A stretch of DNA of 5,325 nucleotides from UBA9547 sp044349205 (lineage in GTDB: Bacteria > Bacteroidota > Bacteroidia > Cytophagales > UBA9547): NCBI GenBank assembly GCA_044349205.1, contig JBIKRJ010000163.1, positions 1-5,325 on the forward strand, read 5' to 3'. A program made the translations under genes and the position numbers. This document shows positions 1 to 5,325 of the stretch, piece by piece. A model generated the notes under the pieces. It saw only the letters and a list, made by a program, of their open reading frames with translations. It was not told where the DNA came from and did not search any database. Each line of letters starts with the position of its first letter. Position 1 is the first letter of the stretch.

Positions 1-458
1 CTTCCCCTAACTTGCCCAATTTACAAGCCATACGATTGTACCCTAGTTTGTGTCTTTTTGAAGGTACGATAGTAAGCATTGGGCGCGGTACCGAAAGTCC
101 TTTTCAGGTTATTGGGGTACCCGATTCAGTCGGACTTGGTTTTTCTTTTATCCCTAAAAGCATTCCAGGCATGGCAAAAAAACCTCTTTATGAAGGCAAA
201 AAATGTGTAGGAGAAAAATTAGATAAGGTACAATTGAAAGGATTTGACCCTTCTTATTTGATAAAATACTATCAGCAAAGTAGAGATAAAGAGAAATTTT
301 TCAATGGCTTTTTCAACAAATTGGCCGGCAACACCTCTTTGCAAGAACAAATAAAACAAGGCGTATCAAAAGTAGAAATGGAAACTTTTTGGCAAAAGGA
401 TATTGAAAAATTTAAAGCGTTAAGGAAAAAGTACCTGCTGTATCAGGACTTTGAGTAA
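1..458 (+). CDS. NamZ-like (DUF1343) exo-beta-N-acetylmuramidase, C-terminal part
   Basis: This is the 3' part of a gene cut by the left edge; the reading frame is open from base 3, so the TTG at 12 is not the real start. About 152 codons remain of a family that usually has roughly 380-420 residues. The visible part begins SPNLPNLQAIRLYPSLCLFEGT and continues with GRGT-x-x-PFQVIG. This is the signature I know from DUF1343, now called NamZ: enzymes that remove non-reducing terminal MurNAc from peptidoglycan fragments during cell-wall turnover or MurNAc scavenging. The end is Lys-rich and matches the family's C-terminal domain. The N-terminal half, with most of the catalytic region and any signal peptide, lies outside the window, so export and activity cannot be judged. 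nuoM follows after 94 bases on the same strand; no shared function is evident. Family assignment is confident; substrate is inferred from the family. Confidence 0.85.
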   Translation, partial: SPNLPNLQAIRLYPSLCLFEGTIVSIGRGTESPFQVIGVPDSVGLGFSFIPKSIPGMAKKPLYEGKKCVGEKLDKVQLKGFDPSYLIKYYQQSRDKEKFFNGFFNKLAGNTSLQEQIKQGVSKVEMETFWQKDIEKFKALRKKYLLYQDFE

Positions 459-552
459 GGGCAATAATGACTTCCTCACATATACCAATAAAATTGTCGA
501 TTTTTAATCTACATTTCCGTTCTTTGTGTCGCTAAAAGCATAACAGGAAATT

Positions 553-2166
553 TTGCTCAGTTTAATTGTTTTTTTGCCTCTTTTGGTAGCAGCATTGCTG
601 CTTTTTATACCTGGTAGGTATGTAAAATTGTGGCGTTCTGCCGCCGTTGGTTTGTCGGTTTTGGAACTGATACTTACTGGTTGGATGTATTATGAATTTT
701 CTCAAAATTCAACCTCTGTTTTAGAATCGAGTCAACCTTGGCTTTACCTCAATTTTGGAAATTTCGGCTGGCTGAAAGTCGATTTTCACCTAAAAACCGA
801 TGGCCTCAATCTGTCATTGGTTATGCTTTCGGCATTGGTATTTTTTGTTTCTAGCCTTTCTTCTTTCGATGTTGAAAAATTTACAAAAGGCTACTATTTA
901 TTGTTTTTTTTGTTGATGAGCGCCGTTTTTGGCTGTTTTTTGGCTCACGATTTCCTTTTGTTCTTTTTGTTTTTCGAGTTTATGCTATTACCCATGTACT
1001 TTTTGGTGGGAATATGGGGAGGCGAACGAAGAGAATATGCAGCTATCAAATTTTTCCTTTACACCTTGCTGGGCTCAGTTTTTATTTTGCTAGTGCTTAT
1101 TGCCACTTACAGTTCTGTTTTCCATCCTACCGAAACTCTTAAATTGGTGGGGGCTACCGTGGGTGCCAACATCAAAGAAATGGTTCACTTGGGATTGTTC
1201 AATTCTTCCTCAGTTGTGCATACCCTCGATTTCGATTTCATATTCAATTCCGAAAATTACATACAGTCCAGCCTTTTAGATGCCCATTTTCACCAATCGT
1301 ACATTTGGGGCTGGGACACACGCAAACTTTTGTTCTTTTTATTTCTACTCGGCTTTGCGATAAAACTTCCAGTAGTTCCCGTGCACACTTGGTTGCCCGA
1401 CGCACATGTTGAAGCACCAACAGCTGTTTCTGTTATTTTGGCGGGTATTTTACTCAAAATTGGCGGGTATGGAATCATCAAATTGGTTATGCCACTTTTC
1501 CCCGATCTGTTTGTTAGCCACGCTTTTTGGATTGGGCTTTTTGGCGTCATCAGTATGTTGTATGGCGGCATGAACGCCTTGGCTCAAAGTGATTTGAAAA
1601 AGTTGATTGCTTATTCTTCTGTTGCCCACATGGGATATGTGATGCTGGGTACAGCATCTGTTTCGCGCGAAGGTTTGAACGGTGCCATGTTTCAGATGGT
1701 AAGCCACGGACTCATCTCTTCCCTCCTATTTTTGTTGGCGGGGGTATTGTACGAGCGTACACACGATCGTAGCATTGCCCATTATCGTGGTTTGGCTGAA
1801 AAAATGCCCCACTACACCATTTTTTCGGTAATTGCCTTTTTTGCCGCACTAGGTTTACCCGTTTTTTCGGGTTTTATAGCCGAACTAAGTGTGTATATGG
1901 GAGCTTTTGCAGGCGTCAAACAAGGCATTTTGCCTTTTTACTTGGTGTTGGTGTCGCTTTTCTCGCTATTGATTGGCGCTGCCTATTGCCTATGGGTGCT
2001 GCAAAGAATATTTTTTGGAGAATTTTGGTTAAAACCAAGTTTGTCCCATTTCAACTTGCACGACCTTACGGTGCGTGAATGGTTATCCTTATTGCCATTG
2101 GCACTTATGATAGTGCTGCTGGGCGTTTTCCCTTCGTACTTATTCGACTTGCTGAACAGGTTTTAG
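553..2166 (+). CDS. nuoM: NADH-quinone oxidoreductase subunit M (complex I, NuoM)
   Basis: Membrane subunit of respiratory complex I, one of the Mrp-antiporter-like subunits thought to pump protons as NADH reduces quinone. The 537-residue product is hydrophobic throughout, compatible with about 14 membrane helices. The signature VHTWLPDAHVEAPTAVS lies at about 277-293. Residues matching the E. coli NuoM proton path are present: E142 (E144), K271 (K234), K302 (K265), H359 (H322), H385 (H348) and E444 (E407). Spacing from K271 onward equals E. coli exactly, but 39 extra residues lie between E142 and K271, in a polar stretch around 191-257. The start is not ATG: a TAA at 541-543 lies in frame just upstream, leaving TTG at 553 (used here) or possibly ATT at 550. 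AGGAAA at 545-550 abuts the start too closely for a normal ribosome site. No nuoL precedes it and no nuoN follows, which is unusual. The frame is intact and all key residues are kept, so it is probably functional. A related antiporter subunit such as MrpD is less likely. Confidence 0.93.
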   Translation: MLSLIVFLPLLVAALLLFIPGRYVKLWRSAAVGLSVLELILTGWMYYEFSQNSTSVLESSQPWLYLNFGNFGWLKVDFHLKTDGLNLSLVMLSALVFFVSSLSSFDVEKFTKGYYLLFFLLMSAVFGCFLAHDFLLFFLFFEFMLLPMYFLVGIWGGERREYAAIKFFLYTLLGSVFILLVLIATYSSVFHPTETLKLVGATVGANIKEMVHLGLFNSSSVVHTLDFDFIFNSENYIQSSLLDAHFHQSYIWGWDTRKLLFFLFLLGFAIKLPVVPVHTWLPDAHVEAPTAVSVILAGILLKIGGYGIIKLVMPLFPDLFVSHAFWIGLFGVISMLYGGMNALAQSDLKKLIAYSSVAHMGYVMLGTASVSREGLNGAMFQMVSHGLISSLLFLLAGVLYERTHDRSIAHYRGLAEKMPHYTIFSVIAFFAALGLPVFSGFIAELSVYMGAFAGVKQGILPFYLVLVSLFSLLIGAAYCLWVLQRIFFGEFWLKPSLSHFNLHDLTVREWLSLLPLALMIVLLGVFPSYLFDLLNRF

Positions 2167-2175
2167 ACAGTTTCT

Positions 2176-3339
2176 TTAAAATAGTTTACCGTGCATCAAT
2201 ACCCATCTGTTGGGAAGTTCGCCTTGTACGGCTGTTTCATAGTCAGAATAACTGCATGGCACAAGACTGGCTTGTTCGTATTGCCTTTTCTTATCGGCAG
2301 GGTATGGCACTTCCATCCACCATTTTTCGCTAAGTCGGCTTTTGTAAAAAATAATGGTTTGATCTGATTCTTTGCCAATACTGACCATATACCGCAAAAA
2401 ATGCTTTTCATTAAACTCCAAATCGCCTTTGCGGTGATTGAAGCCATCTATCAAATACCACACCATCGTAGCCACCACAAAAGCGGTATCTCCCTCCATG
2501 TCTAGGGTGGGATTGAATTCATAGATGCCTGCAGTGGTCAATTTATCGTTCAGGCCAGCATACCAAGCCAACTGGCAAGCTTCTTCGGCGGTTAGACCAA
2601 AGACATTTTTGGTAACATTGCCCGGTGCATCCATTTTTTTTATCGCTCCTATGTCAAAAAAAAGCATATCGGCGGTGCGAAGCAAAGGTTCGTTTTTGGT
2701 AAAATCGTCACGCATTTGACCCAAACGAACATTTTCAAAACACAATTTTTCCATGACTTCCTGCAAGGAATTGTCGTTCAAAAAACTTTGCGTAGCCAAA
2801 TGGCACACATGGAAAAGATAGTTGGGTTCTTGTGTCAATATTCGGTTTAAATAATTTTGCGCCGAAACTTCCTCGGGGTTTGGTTTCATATCTAATAGCG
2901 CATCGACGGTGGCAACCGATATCATTTTCCCAAGCTTTTCATAGGCCAAATATTGCCCAAAAGCCAAATCGTTGGTACCGCCAATAAAAACCACAAAAAG
3001 CCCTTTTTCCATGAGTGCTTCTGTGATTTCCTTTATTCTCAACAATGTTTCTTCATGGGTAATGCCATTGCGCAGATTTCCCAAATCCACAATTTTAGAT
3101 TTGCCCGGATTGCTTTTTAGGTTGTAAAGCGCTTGGCGAACAGCATCGGCAGCTTCGGCAGCTCCCTTATTTTGCAAATTACCTCTCTCCTCGCACAGGC
3201 CTACAATCGCAATTTTGGCACGCTGCCAATCGGGGAATTTTTCGCTATAAACTGATATCTGACGAAAAAACGAAGATTCATCGTGGATGTTTTCGTATAA
3301 TTGTTCATCGACTGCGTCAAAAAAAATTTTCAATTCCAT
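2176..3339 (-). CDS. Ureohydrolase-fold protein (formimidoylglutamase/arginase-like) with degenerate metal site
   Basis: A 387-residue protein of the arginase/agmatinase/formimidoylglutamase superfamily, of the kind often named formimidoylglutamase in Bacteroidota. Landmarks in order: KGAAEAADAVRQALY (58-72, the GA-x-x-GPxAIR region), FIGGTNDLAFG (118-128), ATVDALLDMKP (143-153), FFDIGAIKKMDAPG (227-240) and AGIYEFNPTLD (270-280). In active enzymes the manganese ligands are GGxH, DxHxD and DxD. Here they read N123 for the first His, D146-A-L148-L-D150, and D229-I-G231. Three of the six ligands are therefore replaced, both histidines among them, while E274 of the substrate-side ENP-like motif remains. 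Hydrolysis of formimidoylglutamate or arginine by the known binuclear mechanism seems unlikely, although this variation may be typical of the Bacteroidota subgroup. The C-terminus (about 326-387, with SEKWWMEVPYP and LVPCSYSDYETA) extends beyond the catalytic core. ATG at 3339-3337 is the first start after an in-frame TAG at 3354-3352. The gene converges on nuoM and diverges from the saccharopine dehydrogenase gene. Fold is confident; function is unknown. Confidence 0.85.
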   Translation of the reverse strand: MELKIFFDAVDEQLYENIHDESSFFRQISVYSEKFPDWQRAKIAIVGLCEERGNLQNKGAAEAADAVRQALYNLKSNPGKSKIVDLGNLRNGITHEETLLRIKEITEALMEKGLFVVFIGGTNDLAFGQYLAYEKLGKMISVATVDALLDMKPNPEEVSAQNYLNRILTQEPNYLFHVCHLATQSFLNDNSLQEVMEKLCFENVRLGQMRDDFTKNEPLLRTADMLFFDIGAIKKMDAPGNVTKNVFGLTAEEACQLAWYAGLNDKLTTAGIYEFNPTLDMEGDTAFVVATMVWYLIDGFNHRKGDLEFNEKHFLRYMVSIGKESDQTIIFYKSRLSEKWWMEVPYPADKKRQYEQASLVPCSYSDYETAVQGELPNRWVLMHGKLF

Positions 3340-3357
3340 TGCTTTATGCTTCTAAGG

Positions 3358-3391
3358 CAAGTATAGCACTTATCAATGAAAATGACACAAA
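3358..3391 (-). promoter_or_regulatory. Possible Bacteroidota-type promoter for the ureohydrolase-like gene
   Basis: Read on the minus strand, TTTG (3391-3388) is followed after 22 bases by TATACTTG (3365-3358). This fits the Bacteroidota sigma-A pattern of a -33 TTTG and a -7 TAnnTTTG with one mismatch in the -7 element. The -7 element ends 18 bases before the ATG, which would give a very short leader of about a dozen bases. The position is right, but the spacer is AT-rich and such matches arise by chance. I saw no equally good match on the plus strand for the divergent gene. Confidence 0.4.
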
Positions 3392-3405
3392 AAACTAACG
3401 AATAG

Positions 3406-4722
3406 ATGAACGAAATTGTCGTATTGGGTGCCGGAAAAAGCAGTAGCTTCCTAATTGAATATTTGGCAAAAAAAGCCAGCAGCTATTCCTATAAACTTAC
3501 CGTGGCCGATGGGAACCTGGTAAATCTAAAAGCAAGAACCGCCCAACTAGAAAATGTTCACATTGTGGCAGCTTCGCTCGAAGAGGTTTCTACTTTACAA
3601 AAATTAATTTCCGACGCTACCATTGTCGTTTCGTTGTTGCCCCCCTTTCTACATGCCCAAGTGGCTGCATTGTGCCTAGAACTTAAAAAGCATTTGCTTA
3701 CAGCCTCTTATGTTTCAGAGGAAATTCAAAAAATGCACGATGAGGCAAAAAACAAAAACCTGCTTTTTTTGATGGAATGTGGTCTGGACCCAGGTTTGGA
3801 CCACATGTCGGCAATGCGCATTCTAGACAATCTGAAAGGTGAAGGGGCCCAAATTCTGTCTTTTCGTTCTTTTTGCGGCGGACTTGTGGCTCCTGAAAGC
3901 GAGGACAACCCGTGGGGTTATAAAATAACTTGGAACCCTCGAAATGTAGTTTTGGCTGGTCAGGGTATGTCGCAATACTTGGAAAATGGTGAAGTGAAAT
4001 ACATTCCATATCCTCAACTTTTCAAACGCGCTGAATTACTTTTTTTTGGAAATTTTGGCGAATATGAGGCTTATCCAAATCGAGATAGCCTTTCTTACAT
4101 TCCAAAATACAAACTTGAAAATGTCGATACTTTTTTGCGAGGCACCATTCGTAAGCGAGGTTTTTGTTCGGCTTGGCAATGTCTTGTAGACTTGGGACTT
4201 ACCGACGATTCTATCAAAATAAAGGACACAGCCCATTTGTCGGTTTCTGAAGTTTTTAAAAGATTTTGTCCTAAAAACAAGTCGATTGCAGAGTACTTGA
4301 ATATTGGAAAAAATAGCGAGGACTATCAAAAACTTGTATGGCTTGGATGTGAATCTGACGAAAAACTTGACATTGCAGGAAGTGTAGGTCCGGCAGAATA
4401 CCTACAAGTGTTACTTGAAAAAAAATGGAAGTTAAAAGACGATGACAAAGATTTGGTTTTGATGCAGCACCAAATTGTCTATACATTAGAGGGAAAAAAG
4501 CACGAATTGCATTCTTCACTTTCGGTTTTGGGTCAAAATGTACTGCATACTGCCATGTCCAAAACAGTAGGTTTGCCATTGGCTTTGGCTACCCTTTTGT
4601 TGTACTCTGGAAAAATAAATAAAAGAGGTGTGCAAATACCCACTGAAAGAGAAATGTACAAACCAATCTTGGAAGAATGCCAATTAAACCAAATTCTTTT
4701 CATTGAGGACAAAAAAAATTAA
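3406..4722 (+). CDS. Saccharopine dehydrogenase, LYS9/AASS type (glutamate-forming)
   Basis: This cytoplasmic NAD(P)-dependent oxidoreductase has 438 residues, about the length of stand-alone yeast Lys9-type enzymes. The family interconverts saccharopine with aminoadipate semialdehyde plus glutamate. In bacteria without the fungal aminoadipate route this normally serves lysine degradation, after a lysine-ketoglutarate reductase has made saccharopine. Motifs in order: Rossmann loop VLGAGKSS (6-13, comparable to GSGYIS in animal AASS), VVSLLPPFLHAQVA (74-87), TASYVS (99-104), GLDPGLDHMSAM (126-137), FCGGLVAPES (156-165) followed by NPWGYKITW, YPNRDS (223-228), FLRGTIRKRGF (243-253), MQHQ (353-356), AMSKTVGLPLALA (383-395) and a C-terminal EMYKPILEE (416-424). 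These follow the AASS C-terminal half in order, which separates it from the looser short saccharopine-dehydrogenase-like proteins. The ATG lies directly after an in-frame TAG at 3403-3405, so the start is secure; no Shine-Dalgarno is seen in the A-rich leader. A lysine-ketoglutarate reductase partner is not in the window. Confidence 0.9.
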   Translation: MNEIVVLGAGKSSSFLIEYLAKKASSYSYKLTVADGNLVNLKARTAQLENVHIVAASLEEVSTLQKLISDATIVVSLLPPFLHAQVAALCLELKKHLLTASYVSEEIQKMHDEAKNKNLLFLMECGLDPGLDHMSAMRILDNLKGEGAQILSFRSFCGGLVAPESEDNPWGYKITWNPRNVVLAGQGMSQYLENGEVKYIPYPQLFKRAELLFFGNFGEYEAYPNRDSLSYIPKYKLENVDTFLRGTIRKRGFCSAWQCLVDLGLTDDSIKIKDTAHLSVSEVFKRFCPKNKSIAEYLNIGKNSEDYQKLVWLGCESDEKLDIAGSVGPAEYLQVLLEKKWKLKDDDKDLVLMQHQIVYTLEGKKHELHSSLSVLGQNVLHTAMSKTVGLPLALATLLLYSGKINKRGVQIPTEREMYKPILEECQLNQILFIEDKKN

Positions 4723-4725
4723 CCT

Positions 4726-4744
4726 TCTGATGATTTTTATCAGA
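4726..4744 (+). terminator. Weak stem-loop just after the saccharopine dehydrogenase gene
   Basis: TCTGAT (4726-4731) and ATCAGA (4739-4744) form a perfect 6-bp stem around the 7-base loop GATTTTT, extendable outward by one T-G pair. It starts 3 bases after the stop codon, the right place for a transcription terminator. The stem is short and AT-rich, and no clean T-run follows (GTAATTTAATT), so it would be a weak intrinsic terminator at best. Confidence 0.3.
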
Positions 4745-4758
4745 GTAATTTAATTAGG

Positions 4759-4783
4759 TCGAATATCTTTTTAGTAAATTCGA
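4759..4783. repeat. Inverted repeat TCGAAT-N13-ATTCGA upstream of recQ
   Basis: TCGAAT (4759-4764) and ATTCGA (4778-4783) are perfect 6-base inverted repeats separated by 13 bases. They lie in the 109-base gap between the saccharopine dehydrogenase stop and the recQ start, 48 bases before the recQ ATG. The left arm overlaps TATCTTTT (4764-4771), a 7-of-8 match to a -7 TAnnTTTG element, but no TTG lies at the proper distance upstream. It could be an operator, part of a terminator region, or chance. The rest of the gap is AT-rich and shows nothing else recognisable. Confidence 0.25.
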
Positions 4784-4831
4784 TACTTGTTTCTGAAAAA
4801 AAACCGAGTGGAAGAGAAAAATAAATTAAAA

Positions 4832-5325
4832 ATGGAATTATTGGAATTGGTTGAACCCGATGTAAAGGGCAAGCTTAAGGAACTGTTTGGCTTCGACAAG
4901 TTTAGGGGTATTCAAGAGGAAGTCATCAACAACATCATGGCGGGTAACAACACATTTGTCATTATGCCTACCGGCGCTGGCAAATCGCTTTGTTATCAAT
5001 TACCCGCCCTCATGAAAGAGGGCTGTGCGATAGTCATATCACCTCTTATCGCCTTGATGAAAAACCAAGTAGATAACTTGAACGCCTACGGGATTAATGC
5101 CCATTTCCTTAATTCCACTCTTTCCAAAGGTGAAATTACAAGAGTTAAAAACGACGTAATGTCGGGCAAGACCAAACTCTTGTATTTGGCGCCAGAATCT
5201 TTAACCAAAGAGGAAAATCTGAATTTTCTTTCACAAGCCAACATTTCCTTTGTTGCCGTCGACGAGGCACATTGTATTTCTGAATGGGGGCACGATTTCA
5301 GACCTGAATACCGAAAAATAAAAAA
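4832..5325 (+). CDS. recQ: ATP-dependent DNA helicase RecQ, N-terminal part
   Basis: The first 164 codons of a superfamily 2, 3'-to-5' DNA helicase that acts in recombination and replication-fork repair; the right edge cuts the gene. Bacteroidota RecQ proteins are usually a little over 700 residues, so about three quarters is missing. Visible motifs: motif 0 with [14 protein letters not shown] (19-32, Q28 contacting adenine), Walker A MPTGAGKS (45-52), motif Ia [16 protein letters not shown] (68-83), the APES stretch (120-123), the Walker B DEAH box (144-147), and the RecQ-specific aromatic-rich loop following it, [11 protein letters not shown] (150-160), which couples DNA binding to ATP hydrolysis. 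All residues expected in this part are present. ATG at 4832 sits behind an A-rich leader and gives a normal N-terminus; GTG at 4808 is an in-frame alternative adding eight residues, and the frame is open back to a TAA at 4775-4777. The RQC and HRDC domains cannot be seen. Unrelated in function to its neighbours. Confidence 0.93.
   Translation, partial: MELLELVEPDVKGKLKELFGFDKFRGIQEEVINNIMAGNNTFVIMPTGAGKSLCYQLPALMKEGCAIVISPLIALMKNQVDNLNAYGINAHFLNSTLSKGEITRVKNDVMSGKTKLLYLAPESLTKEENLNFLSQANISFVAVDEAHCISEWGHDFRPEYRKIK

Noticed and set aside
494..517. TTG (494-496) and TACATTTC (510-517) as a promoter for nuoM
   Set aside because: The spacing is only 13 bases, well short of the roughly 20 expected for the Bacteroidota pattern, and the -7 match is imperfect.
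467..535. A 22-codon ATG-started reading frame in the gap between the NamZ-like gene and nuoM
   Set aside because: It is too short, shows no recognisable motif or ribosome site, and overlaps the likely leader of nuoM.
1290..1707. Two overlapping open frames on the minus strand inside nuoM
   Set aside because: They lie opposite the most conserved part of NuoM, which explains the base composition; their products resemble no family and are rich in polar and basic residues as expected for shadows.
2079..2333. Plus-strand open frame spanning the nuoM end and the convergent gene
   Set aside because: It runs out of frame through the nuoM C-terminus and antisense to the ureohydrolase-like gene, with no family resemblance.
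3319..3330. Homopolymer run (A8 then T4) near the start of the ureohydrolase-like gene, and a similar T8 run in nuoM at 904-911, as possible frameshift sites
   Set aside because: The translated sequence stays in the expected family frame on both sides of each run, so there is no sign of a frameshift or a broken gene.
3698..4579. Several minus-strand open frames inside the saccharopine dehydrogenase gene
   Set aside because: All lie antisense to a complete, motif-rich coding sequence and have no recognisable content.
1..5325. A novel defence, mobile or multigene system, CRISPR array, tRNA or rRNA
   Set aside because: All long frames belong to recognisable housekeeping or metabolic families; I saw no regularly spaced repeats, transposase, integrase, RNA-gene signature or unassigned gene cluster.

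Overview
The window looks like an ordinary chromosomal segment of a Bacteroidota bacterium, probably of the Cytophagia/Sphingobacteriia type. The evidence is the family mix (NamZ/DUF1343, a NuoM with a Bacteroidota-style insertion, an arginase-fold protein of the kind annotated 'formimidoylglutamase' in this phylum, and a RecQ with the [14 protein letters not shown] N-terminus), the lack of clear Shine-Dalgarno sequences with A-rich leaders instead, and one promoter-like sequence of the Bacteroidota TTTG/TAnnTTTG type. The organism assignment rests on recalled family resemblance; no search was run.

Layout: 1-458 (+) is the C-terminal part of a NamZ/DUF1343 exo-beta-N-acetylmuramidase-like protein, cut by the left edge. 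553-2166 (+) is a full-length NuoM, the proton-pumping antiporter-like subunit of respiratory complex I, with a non-ATG start. 2176-3339 (-) is a ureohydrolase (arginase/formimidoylglutamase) fold protein that has lost three of the six usual manganese ligands; it converges on nuoM with only 9 bases between the stop codons. 3406-4722 (+) is a LYS9/AASS-type saccharopine dehydrogenase, divergent from the ureohydrolase-like gene across a 66-base spacer. 4832-5325 (+) is the N-terminal 164 residues of a RecQ DNA helicase, cut by the right edge.

The genes do not form one pathway: cell-wall turnover, respiration, a possible pseudo-ureohydrolase, lysine catabolism and DNA repair sit side by side. 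The ureohydrolase-like and saccharopine dehydrogenase genes might share a divergent control region and both touch amino-acid nitrogen, but a functional link is only inference. NuoM is unusual in standing apart from other nuo genes as far as the window shows.

I found no mobile element, CRISPR array, RNA gene or evidently new multigene system. The observations most worth a second look are the degenerate metal site of the ureohydrolase-like protein and the isolated, non-ATG-started nuoM with its extra loop.
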